From Pseudomonadota bacterium (GTDB lineage: Bacteria; Pseudomonadota; Alphaproteobacteria; Rhizobiales; Xanthobacteraceae): 64,000 nt of DNA. The notes under the pieces are model-generated. The model was not told the DNA's origin, did no database searches, and saw only the letters and a list, made by a program, of their open reading frames with translations. The position numbers were made by a program, and so were the translations under genes. Below are positions 17,538 through 25,223 of this stretch, piece after piece. The stretch's first letter is position 1. The number at the start of each line of letters is the position of its first letter. The stretch covers positions 92,686 through 156,685 of the forward strand of contig JAEYAW010000032.1 in the NCBI GenBank assembly GCA_023404675.1, read 5' to 3'.

Positions 17538-20276
17538 TTATCCAGCGCTTTTCTTTTTCGCCGCCGTCTTGGATTTGCTGACGTTGGTCTTGCCCGTCAC
17601 CGGGGCGCGGGCCTTGTCGGCCGCAGCGGCAGAGGGCTTGGCCTTCTTTGCTACAGCCTTCTTGGCGGGCTTCGCGGTCTCGCCATCGTCGGCAGCGGCT
17701 TTCTTGGCGGCAGCCTTCTTTGGTGCAGCTTTCTTTGTCGCCTTGGCTTTTCCTCCGCCACCCTTCGCGGCGCGCGCGTCGATCAGCGCGATGGCCTCGG
17801 CGAGCGTGATGGTGTCCGGCGTCTTGTCGTCGGGGATCGTCGCGTTGATGCCGTCGATGCTGACATAGGCGCCATAGCGGCCGTTCTTCACGACGATGGG
17901 ACCGCCGCGCGTTGGATGATCGCCGAGCGGCTTGCCGGGATCGGCCTTGAAGCGGCCGCGCCCGGGACCTTTGGCGACTTTCTCCGCGATCAGCGTCACG
18001 GCGCGGTTGAGGCCGATGCCGAACACGTCGTCGCCTGCCTCAAGGCTCGCATAGGTGCGGCCGTGCTGCACGTAAGGACCGAAGCGGCCGATGCCGGCCT
18101 TGATCGGCTCGCCGTCTTCCGGATGCAGGCCGATCTCGCGCGGCAGCGCCAACAGGTTGAGCGCCAGTTGCAGGTCGATATCGCCGGGCGAGGTGCCCTT
18201 TGGAATGCCCGCGCGTTTGGGCTTCTCGCCCTCCGCCACATCCTTGGCGTCGCCGAGCTGAATGTAAGGTCCGAAGCGGCCGGACTTGATCGCGACCTCC
18301 AGACCCGTGTCCGGATCCTGACCGAGCACGCGGTCGGCACTCTCGGTCTCGCCGCTGGCGGCGAGCGGACGGGTGTAGCGGCACTCGGGATAATTCGAAC
18401 AGCCGACGAACGCGCCGAACTTGCCTGCCTTGAGGTGCAACTGGCCATTGCCACAGCTCGGGCAGACACGCGGATCGCCGCCGTCTTCGCGGGGCGGATA
18501 GATGTGCGGGCCGAGCATGTCGTCCAGCACATCCAGCACCTGCGAGACCTTCAGGTCCTTGATGTCGTCCACCGCGCCGATAAAGTCGCGCCAGAAGTCC
18601 TGCAGCACCTGCCGCCAGTCGACCTCGTTGTTCGAAATCTTGTCGAGCTTGTCTTCCAGCGCCGCGGTGAAATCGTATTCCACATAGCGGCTGAAGAAGT
18701 TTTCGAGGAAGGCGACGACAACGCGGCCCTTGTCCTCGGCGTGCAAACGCTTCTTGTCGAGCTTCACATAGCCGCGATCCTTCAGCACCTGAAGGATGGA
18801 AGCGTAGGTGGACGGACGGCCGATGCCGAGCTCTTCCATGCGCTTGACCAGCGAGGCTTCCGAATAGCGCGGCGGCGGTTCGGTGAAGTGCTGGCTGACG
18901 TCGAGCTTCTCGCGCTTGAGCGCCTCGCCCTGGCTCATGGCGGGCAGGCGGCGGCTCTCGTCGTCCTCGGGATCGTCGTCGCGGCCCTCGCTGTAGAGCT
19001 TCAGGAAGCCGTCGAACTTCACCACCTGTCCGGTGGCGCGAAGGTCGAGCGTGCGCCCGCCCGCCTTCGCGGTGATGTCCACCGTCGTGCGTTCGAGTTC
19101 GGCCGATTCCATCTGGCTCGCGACCGTGCGGATCCAGATCAGCTCATAGAGCCGCGCCATGTCCGGCTCGAGCCGCGCGCGCAGGCTGGCCGGGCGGCGG
19201 GACATGTCGGTCGGACGGATGGCTTCGTGGGCTTCCTGCGCGTTCTTTGCCTTGGTCTGATACTGGCGTGGCGAATCCGGCACGTAGTTCTTGCCGAACT
19301 CCTCGCCGATCACCTTGCGCGCCTGTGTGATCGCCTCGGGCGCGATCTGCACGCCGTCGGTCCGCATATAAGTAATGAGGCCGGTGGTCTCGCCGCCGAT
19401 ATCGATGCCCTCATAAAGGCGCTGGGCGATCCGCATGGTGTGCGCGGGCGCGAAGCCGAGCTTGCGGCTCGCCTCCTGCTGCAGCGTCGAGGTTGTGAAG
19501 GGGGCCTGCGGGTTGCGCCGCGCCGGCTTGGCTTCGACGGCGGCAACCGAGAACAGCGCCTGCATCAGCTCGGCCTTGAACGCCTCGGCCTCCGCGCCGG
19601 TGCCGATGTCGAGCCGCTGAATCTTCTTGCCGTCGGCACCGACCAGCCGAGCCTCGAAGCTTTCGCCGCGCGGAGTCGCCAGCGTGGCGATCAGCGACCA
19701 GTATTCGCGCGCGACGAACTTCTCGATCTCGATCTCGCGGTCGCAGACGAGGCGCAGCGCCACCGACTGCACACGGCCGGCCGAGCGCGCGCCGGGCAGC
19801 TTGCGCCACAGCACCGGGGAGAGTGTGAAGCCGACCAGATAGTCGAGCGCGCGGCGGGCCATGTAGGCGTCGACCAGCGCACCGTCGATCTGGCGCGGAT
19901 GCTTCATGGCGTCGGTGACGGCCTGCTTGGTGATGGCGTTGAACACCACCCGCTCGATCCCCTGATCCTTCAGGGCGCGCTTCTGCTTCAGCACCTCCAG
20001 CACGTGCCAGGAGATGGCTTCACCCTCGCGATCGGGGTCGGTGGCGAGAATCAGCTTGTCGGCGCCCTTGACGGCCCGGGCGATATCGTTGAGGCGGCTG
20101 GCGGCCTTGGGATCGACCTCCCAGATCATCTGAAAGTTGGAGTCCGGATCCACAGATCCGTTCTTCGCCGGAAGGTCACGGACATGGCCGAACGACGCCA
20201 GAACCTCGTAGGAGGGGCCGAGATACTTGTTGATCGTCTTGGCCTTGGCTGGCGACTCGACAATAACGATATTCAT
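17538..20276 (-). CDS. topA: DNA topoisomerase I
   Basis: TopA relaxes negative supercoils. The 912-residue protein begins with the Toprim domain (MNIVIVESPAKAKTINKYLG), has the active-site tyrosine in GLITYMRTDG near residue 300, a C-terminal zinc ribbon (CPSCGNGQLHLKAG, GCSNYPECRY), and three or more repeats of the RFGPY/RYGAY type. The last 70 residues are alanine/lysine rich (KKAAPKKAAAKKAA), like a histone H1 tail. It is the first gene of a topA-rnr-DUF983 run. Confidence 0.95.
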   Translation of the reverse strand: MNIVIVESPAKAKTINKYLGPSYEVLASFGHVRDLPAKNGSVDPDSNFQMIWEVDPKAASRLNDIARAVKGADKLILATDPDREGEAISWHVLEVLKQKRALKDQGIERVVFNAITKQAVTDAMKHPRQIDGALVDAYMARRALDYLVGFTLSPVLWRKLPGARSAGRVQSVALRLVCDREIEIEKFVAREYWSLIATLATPRGESFEARLVGADGKKIQRLDIGTGAEAEAFKAELMQALFSVAAVEAKPARRNPQAPFTTSTLQQEASRKLGFAPAHTMRIAQRLYEGIDIGGETTGLITYMRTDGVQIAPEAITQARKVIGEEFGKNYVPDSPRQYQTKAKNAQEAHEAIRPTDMSRRPASLRARLEPDMARLYELIWIRTVASQMESAELERTTVDITAKAGGRTLDLRATGQVVKFDGFLKLYSEGRDDDPEDDESRRLPAMSQGEALKREKLDVSQHFTEPPPRYSEASLVKRMEELGIGRPSTYASILQVLKDRGYVKLDKKRLHAEDKGRVVVAFLENFFSRYVEYDFTAALEDKLDKISNNEVDWRQVLQDFWRDFIGAVDDIKDLKVSQVLDVLDDMLGPHIYPPREDGGDPRVCPSCGNGQLHLKAGKFGAFVGCSNYPECRYTRPLAASGETESADRVLGQDPDTGLEVAIKSGRFGPYIQLGDAKDVAEGEKPKRAGIPKGTSPGDIDLQLALNLLALPREIGLHPEDGEPIKAGIGRFGPYVQHGRTYASLEAGDDVFGIGLNRAVTLIAEKVAKGPGRGRFKADPGKPLGDHPTRGGPIVVKNGRYGAYVSIDGINATIPDDKTPDTITLAEAIALIDARAAKGGGGKAKATKKAAPKKAAAKKAAADDGETAKPAKKAVAKKAKPSAAAADKARAPVTGKTNVSKSKTAAKKKSAG

Positions 20277-20424
20277 GATCTTCCAACGACTTAAGGGGAA
20301 TTCCGGTCGCGGCGGAAAAGAGTCGCGCGGTGCCGGCTCGGGGCGAACATGGGTAATGCGGTCCCTTCTGTCAAATCGCGGGATCGCGAGAGGGAACCTG
20401 GGGTATATATTTTTTGGAGTATTG

Positions 20425-20451
20425 AATTATTGACACAACCAATAATTGTGT
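20425..20451. promoter_or_regulatory. Overlapping inverted repeats, operator-like, in the topA / small-protein intergenic region
   Basis: Perfect eight-base arms AATTATTG (20425-20432) and CAATAATT (20440-20447) flank a seven-base spacer. A second repeat, ACACAA (20433-20438) and TTGTGT (20446-20451), also with a seven-base spacer, overlaps it. A consensus -35 element TTGACA lies at 20430-20435 inside the repeat. The region is AT-rich compared with its surroundings. This is the arrangement of a regulator site over a promoter; which regulator is unknown. Confidence 0.5.
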
Positions 20452-20496
20452 GCGCAATGAGCGCAACACAAGAAAATTCATCCAGAAGATGTTGCA

Positions 20497-20700
20497 ATGG
20501 CGAACGGGAAATCGTCCGGCCGTATACACGATGATCCGTCCAGTCCGGAACGTCACGATGCCGCAAACTACATATCGGAACTGTCGGGGGAACTGGCGAT
20601 CATGGCGCGTCGCCATGGACTGGGGACGCTCGCCTATCTTCTGGACATGGTGAAGATGGAGGCCGACGAGGCGCAGCGCGGCGCGCGGGCCGACACCTGA
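20497..20700 (+). CDS. Conserved small hypothetical protein
   Basis: A 67-residue soluble protein, MANGKSSGR at the start, with a helical middle (AANYISELSGELAIMARRHGLGTLAYLLDMVKMEADEA). The ATG follows AGATGTTGCA, not a strong ribosome site. I recall similar short proteins in rhizobia but no function. Its codon use fits the genome, and the intergenic region upstream has operator-like repeats, both of which support a real gene. It is divergent from topA and convergent with dprA. Confidence 0.6.
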   Translation: MANGKSSGRIHDDPSSPERHDAANYISELSGELAIMARRHGLGTLAYLLDMVKMEADEAQRGARADT

Positions 20701-20745
20701 GGGTCCGGCAGCGAAGGCCAGCCGGCCTTTCTGATTGCCCGACCT

Positions 20746-21861
20746 TCAGACAAGTGCCACCAGTCCGCCGCCGTGGCGCTCCAGCCGCCCGGCCAGTTCG
20801 AGTTCCAGCAGGACCGTGCGGACCACTGCGGGCGATGCGCCGCTCAGGCGGATCAGGTCGTCGATGCCGACGGGCGAAGGACCAAGCAGCGAGACGATGC
20901 GGGCGCGATCTTCCGTCGCCGGATCGGTATCGCCGTATCCCTCGGCGGGTTCTTCCGCCGGCAAATCTGGCGGCAGGCCCATGATCGCGGGCAGCACGTT
21001 CAGGATGTCCGCGGCTTCCGTGACCAGCGCCGCGCCCTGTTTGATCAGATCGTTGGTGCCCGCCGCGCGCGGATCGAGCGGCGAGCCGGGCACGGCGAAC
21101 ACCTCGCGCCCCTGCTCGGCGGCAAGGCGCGCCGTGATGAGCGAGCCCGAGCGGTGGGCCGCCTCGATCACGACCACGCCCAGCGATGCGCCCGAGATCA
21201 GGCGGTTGCGGCGGGGGAAGTCGCGGGCGCGGGGCACGTGCCCCAGCGGCATCTCCGAGATCGCGCCGCCATCGTTTGCGAGAATATCGCCGAGCAAGGC
21301 CTCGTGCTCGGACGGATAGATACGATCATGCCCGCCGGCGAGGACGGCAAGCGTTCCGTTCCGCAGCGTCGCGGCGTGAGCGGCGCGGTCAATGCCACGC
21401 GCCAGACCCGACACCACCACCAGTCCTGCCGCGCCAAGATCATGCGCAAGGGTCGCGGCGAATTTCATGCCCGCGCCGGAGGCATTGCGGGAGCCGACCA
21501 GCGCGATCATCGGCCGTGCCAGCAAGGCGTCGCTGCCGCGCACGCCAAGCAGCGGTGGCGCATCCTCGATGGCGGCAAGACGTGGCGGATAGCCCGGTTC
21601 GCCGGGCGCGACCAGCCGGACGCCGAGTTTCGCGCTCGCCGACAGCTCGCGCTGCGCTTCTGCTTCGGTGGCGATGCGCGGCGATCCGCCGCCGCGCCGC
21701 GCCAGGTCCGGCAGACGCTCCAGCGCGCTGCGCGCGCTGCCGCAATGGTTGACGAGCGATCGGAAGGTGCGCGGCCCGACATTGTCGCTGCGGATCAGGC
21801 GCAGCCAGTCGATCCGCTGGCTGTCGGTCAGTCTGATTGTCGCCGGTACTGACTGATCCAC
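20746..21861 (-). CDS. dprA: DNA processing protein DprA
   Basis: DprA binds incoming single-stranded DNA and loads RecA during natural transformation. The 371-residue protein has the Rossmann-like core with VGSRNASGAGMKFA, SGLARGIDRAAH and FPRRNRLISGAS, and a C-terminal winged helix (GIDDLIRLSGASPAVVRTVLLELELAGRL). I chose GTG at 21861 (VDQSVPATIR); the frame is open to 22647 but that part is antisense to plsY. It follows plsY on the same strand. Confidence 0.9.
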   Translation of the reverse strand: MDQSVPATIRLTDSQRIDWLRLIRSDNVGPRTFRSLVNHCGSARSALERLPDLARRGGGSPRIATEAEAQRELSASAKLGVRLVAPGEPGYPPRLAAIEDAPPLLGVRGSDALLARPMIALVGSRNASGAGMKFAATLAHDLGAAGLVVVSGLARGIDRAAHAATLRNGTLAVLAGGHDRIYPSEHEALLGDILANDGGAISEMPLGHVPRARDFPRRNRLISGASLGVVVIEAAHRSGSLITARLAAEQGREVFAVPGSPLDPRAAGTNDLIKQGAALVTEAADILNVLPAIMGLPPDLPAEEPAEGYGDTDPATEDRARIVSLLGPSPVGIDDLIRLSGASPAVVRTVLLELELAGRLERHGGGLVALV

Positions 21862-21926
21862 GCGCGCCCGCCCCGTTTGAGAGGTGAAGCATCGCGCAAC
21901 CTGCGCGCGCAGGCAACTCGCGGATT

Positions 21927-22517
21927 TTACCCCTTCGCGCCGATCTTGCCTTCGGTGCCGTCGCGCAGTCGCGCGATGTTGCCGCGATGCGCCCACCACA
22001 GCAGCAGCGTCAGCACGGTCCCGAGAGCGCCCAGAGCGGAATGGCCGATCAGCCAGAGAAAGAGAGGGGTCGCGAAGCTCGCGACCAGAGCCGCCAGCGA
22101 GGAATAACGCGAGGAGAACGCGACGATCAGCCAGACCGCGCCGAACACGGCGGCGGCCGGCCAGAACAGGCCGAGCATCACGCCGATATAGGTCGCGACC
22201 CCCTTGCCGCCGCGAAATTTCAGCCACACCGGATAGAGGTGGCCAAGAAATGCGCCGAGGGCCGCGAGCATTGCGCCGTTCGGGCCGGCGAGCAGGCCGC
22301 CGACGATGACAGCCGCGGTACCCTTGAGCATGTCGAGCAGCAGAGTGCCGGCTGCGAGGCCCTTGCGGCCGGTGCGCAGGACGTTGGTCGCACCGATGTT
22401 GCCGGATCCGACGGAGCGCAGGTCCTGCGTGCCGGCGAGGCGCGTGAGGATCAGGCCGAACGGCACCGACCCGAACAGGTAGCCTATTAGAAGAGTGAGA
22501 AGCAGCATGCCGGTCAT
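21927..22517 (-). CDS. plsY: Glycerol-3-phosphate acyltransferase PlsY
   Basis: PlsY transfers the acyl group from acyl-phosphate to glycerol 3-phosphate, the first step of phospholipid synthesis. The 196-residue inner-membrane protein has the three known motifs: GSVPFGLILTRLAG with SGNIGATNVLRTGRKG, then FRGGKGVATYIGVM, and the histidine in FLGHLYPVWLKF. The start lies 6 bases after the pyrC stop, so it is in the pyrB-pyrC'-plsY-dprA run. Confidence 0.94.
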   Translation of the reverse strand: MTGMLLLTLLIGYLFGSVPFGLILTRLAGTQDLRSVGSGNIGATNVLRTGRKGLAAGTLLLDMLKGTAAVIVGGLLAGPNGAMLAALGAFLGHLYPVWLKFRGGKGVATYIGVMLGLFWPAAAVFGAVWLIVAFSSRYSSLAALVASFATPLFLWLIGHSALGALGTVLTLLLWWAHRGNIARLRDGTEGKIGAKG

Positions 22518-22523
22518 GGGGCC

Positions 22524-23825
22524 TCACACATGCTCGAAGACGGTGCGGCCGCCGACGACGGTGCGGATCACCCGGCCACTGAAGCGGGCCTCGTCGAACG
22601 GTGTGTTCTTGCACTGAGAGTTCAGGTTCGCCGGATCGAGGATCCACGGCGTGTCGAGATCGATCACGATGACATCCGCCGGCGCGCCGGGTTGGAGCGA
22701 GCCGCCGGGCAGGCCCAGCAGTTCGGCCGGGCGCGTGGACATCGCGCGGATCAGCGCTGCAAGCTTGATCTCTCCATTGTGGACGAGACGCAGCCCCGCC
22801 GCGAGCATGGTTTCCAGTCCCACGGCGCCGGCCTCGGCCTCCGCGAACGGAAGCCGCTTGGCCTCGACATCGTGCGGATTGTGATCGGACATGATGACGT
22901 CGATGAGCCCGGAGCCGACGGCGGCGACCAGCGCCCGACGATCCTCTTCGGTGCGAAGCGGCGGCGACAGTTTCAGGTAGGTGCGGTAGGGGCCGATGTC
23001 GTTCTCGTTCAGCGCCAGATGATTGATCGAGGCCGAGGCGCTGACGGCGAGACCCGCCTCGCGCGCTTTTTTCAGGATATCGAGGGAGTCCGCGCTGGTT
23101 AGCGCGGCGGCGTGGTAGCGCCCCTTCGTCAACGCGACGAGGCGCATGTCGCGTTCGAGCAGGATCGCTTCCGCCGCCGCGGGCGAACCCACAAGGCCGA
23201 GACGCGCGGCGAACTCGCCCTCGTTCATGACACCTTCGCCGACGAGGTCAGGGTCTTCTGTATGATGGACGATGAGCGCATCGAAGTCGCGGGCATAGGT
23301 GAGGGCGCGGCGCATCACCTGCGCGTTGGTGATGCTGCGGTCGCCGTCGGTAAAGGCGACAGCGCCGGCCGCCTTCAACAGACCGATCTCGGTCATCTCG
23401 ACGCCGCGCAGACCCTTGGTCAGGGCTGCCATCGGATGAATATTGACGATCGCGGTATCGCGGGCGCGGCGCAGCACGAAATCGACCGTCGCCGAATTGT
23501 CGATCACGGGCGAGGTGTTCGGCTGGCAGATGATGGTGGTGATACCGCCTGCCGCCGCAGCGCGGCTGGCCGAGGCGAAGGTCTCGCGATGGCTCGCACC
23601 CGGCTCGCCGACGAAGGCGCGCATGTCGATCAGGCCTGGCGCGACCACCTTGCCCGCGCAGTTGATGACGTCGGTGCCTTCCGGCACGCCCGCCGTGCCG
23701 ATGCCGCGCCGCGCGTCGCGGATCACGCCGTCGGCGATCAGCACGTCGCCGGGGCCGTCGATCTCGCGCGAGGGATCGATCAGGTGCGCGTTGGCGAGCA
23801 GGAGAGGGCGGCGGTTGGTCAGCAT
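22524..23825 (-). CDS. pyrC: Dihydroorotase-like protein lacking the HxH zinc motif (pseudo-dihydroorotase PyrC')
   Basis: The 433-residue protein aligns by motif with dihydroorotases: NIHPMAALTKGLRG, HHTEDPDL and SDHNPHD are kept. But the first metal motif, which in active enzymes reads DxHxH, is DMRAF here (residues 67-71): both histidines are replaced, by Arg69 and Phe71. In Pseudomonas such an inactive PyrC' binds PyrB and is needed for a stable aspartate transcarbamoylase. The neighbourhood with pyrB fits the same role. I chose ATG 23825 (MLTNRRPLLL); the frame is open to 23975. Confidence 0.85.
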   Translation of the reverse strand: MLTNRRPLLLANAHLIDPSREIDGPGDVLIADGVIRDARRGIGTAGVPEGTDVINCAGKVVAPGLIDMRAFVGEPGASHRETFASASRAAAAGGITTIICQPNTSPVIDNSATVDFVLRRARDTAIVNIHPMAALTKGLRGVEMTEIGLLKAAGAVAFTDGDRSITNAQVMRRALTYARDFDALIVHHTEDPDLVGEGVMNEGEFAARLGLVGSPAAAEAILLERDMRLVALTKGRYHAAALTSADSLDILKKAREAGLAVSASASINHLALNENDIGPYRTYLKLSPPLRTEEDRRALVAAVGSGLIDVIMSDHNPHDVEAKRLPFAEAEAGAVGLETMLAAGLRLVHNGEIKLAALIRAMSTRPAELLGLPGGSLQPGAPADVIVIDLDTPWILDPANLNSQCKNTPFDEARFSGRVIRTVVGGRTVFEHV

Positions 23826-23829
23826 GAGG

Positions 23830-24057
23830 TCAACGCTTTGAACGCATCGGGTTGAAGATGGCGGTCCAGAACGCCACCAGCAGGGCGAACAGGCCAACGA
23901 AGATGACGAGAACGATGGCAAACACCACGTTGAAGGCGGTGAGGCCGTCGGCGTAGAAGAGACCGGCGAGTGCAAGCGCGCCGACGACCATCACGAACAA
24001 CAGCTTGCGCTTCATCAGGTTCGTGATCGCGGCCAGCACGGCATCCATCACATTCAC
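23830..24057 (-). CDS. Small two-helix membrane protein of unknown function
   Basis: A 75-residue protein with a short basic N-terminal segment (AAITNLMKRKLL) and two hydrophobic helices (FVMVVGALALAGLFYA and VVFAIVLVIFVGLFALLVAFW), ending in basic residues. It lies between pyrB (12 bases away) and the pyrC-like gene (4 bases away) on the same strand, so it is co-transcribed. I do not recognise the family. Confidence 0.6.
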   Translation of the reverse strand: MNVMDAVLAAITNLMKRKLLFVMVVGALALAGLFYADGLTAFNVVFAIVLVIFVGLFALLVAFWTAIFNPMRSKR

Positions 24058-24069
24058 CCATCGTTGCGC

Positions 24070-25023
24070 TCAGGCATTCGGAAGATTGCGCGCCAGCGCC
24101 TCCAGCACCGCCATGCGCACCGCGACGCCCATCTCGACCTGTTCGCGGATCAGCGACTGCGCGCCGTCGGCGACGATGGAGTCGATCTCGACGCCGCGAT
24201 TCATCGGGCCCGGATGCATCACCAGCGCATCCGGTTTGGCATAGGACAGCTTCTTCTGGTCCAGGCCGTAATACTGGAAGTATTCGTTGCTCGACGGCAC
24301 GAACGAGCCGTTCATGCGCTCGCGCTGCAGGCGCAGCATCATCACGATGTCCGCGCCATGCAATCCCTCGCGCATGTCGCGTGCGACCTCGACGCCCATC
24401 CGCTCGATGCCAGGCGGCAGCAGGGTGGAGGGAGCCACAACGCGCACCCGCGCGCCCATGGTGTTGAGCAGCAGGATGTTGGAGCGCGCGACGCGCGAAT
24501 GCAGCACGTCGCCGCAGATCGCAACCAGCAATCCTTCGAGACGGCCCTTGTTGCGGCGGATCGTCAGCGCGTCGAGCAGGGCCTGTGTCGGATGTTCGTG
24601 CGCGCCGTCGCCGGCGTTGACGACGGAACCATCCACCTTGCGTGCCAGCAGCTCCACCGCGCCCGAGGCGTGATGGCGAACCACCAGAATATCCGGATGC
24701 ATCGCGTTGAGCGTGACGGCGGTGTCGATCAGCGTTTCGCCCTTGCGCATCGACGATGATGACACCGACATGTTCATCACGTCAGCGCCGAGGCGCTTGC
24801 CCGCGATCTCGAATGACGACTGCGTGCGGGTCGAGGCCTCGAAGAACAGGTTGATCTGGGTCCGGCCGCGCAGGTTGGTGCGCTTCTTGTCTACCTGCCG
24901 GTTCAGTTCGACATATTCTTCGGCGAGGTCCAGCAGGCCGGTGATGTCGGCGGCGGACAGGCCCTCGATGCCCAGCAGATGCCGGTGCCCGAGGACGAAA
25001 GACGATTTGGGTGAGGCGGTCAT
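24070..25023 (-). CDS. pyrB: Aspartate carbamoyltransferase catalytic subunit
   Basis: PyrB joins carbamoyl phosphate and aspartate in pyrimidine synthesis. The 317-residue protein has the carbamoyl-phosphate motif FFEASTRTQSSFE near residue 57, the swinging-loop region MSVSSSSMRKGET, and VVRHHASGAVELLAR and DGAHEHPTQALLDA. The start at 25023 (MTASPKSSF) was chosen over an open frame to 25062. It leads the run pyrB-membrane protein-pyrC'-plsY-dprA; no PyrI gene is present, which fits the PyrB-PyrC' type of enzyme. Confidence 0.94.
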   Translation of the reverse strand: MTASPKSSFVLGHRHLLGIEGLSAADITGLLDLAEEYVELNRQVDKKRTNLRGRTQINLFFEASTRTQSSFEIAGKRLGADVMNMSVSSSSMRKGETLIDTAVTLNAMHPDILVVRHHASGAVELLARKVDGSVVNAGDGAHEHPTQALLDALTIRRNKGRLEGLLVAICGDVLHSRVARSNILLLNTMGARVRVVAPSTLLPPGIERMGVEVARDMREGLHGADIVMMLRLQRERMNGSFVPSSNEYFQYYGLDQKKLSYAKPDALVMHPGPMNRGVEIDSIVADGAQSLIREQVEMGVAVRMAVLEALARNLPNA

Positions 25024-25123
25024 TAAAGCCAGACCTATAGGGACACCGGGCAGGCGGGGCAAGGCTGTTTTCCGTGTTGCGGGGCGGGAGGCGGGTTATC
25101 CCCACCGATGCCGCCGGATTTTT

Positions 25124-25135
25124 TGAGGTACCTCA
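25124..25135. promoter_or_regulatory. Perfect 12-base palindrome upstream of the AidB-like gene
   Basis: TGAGGTACCTCA is a perfect palindrome lying 89 bases before the start of the acyl-CoA dehydrogenase-like gene and 101 bases from the pyrB start. It could be an operator for either gene. No promoter elements are clear. Confidence 0.3.
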
Positions 25136-25223
25136 TGGCGCTGGGTGGCCTTTAATGTCGGAAATCGGTGGATTAGGGTCCCGTCCGCATCCGGCGGTCA
25201 GGGCCGGAGGGAGGACTCAAGAG

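Noticed and set aside
15358..19000. Long plus-strand open frames opposite rnr and topA
   Set aside because: Antisense mirrors of real genes; they lack ribosome sites and recognisable domains.
21862..22647. Upstream extension of the dprA frame
   Set aside because: It is antisense-like sequence overlapping plsY in another frame; DprA proteins begin near the GTG at 21861.
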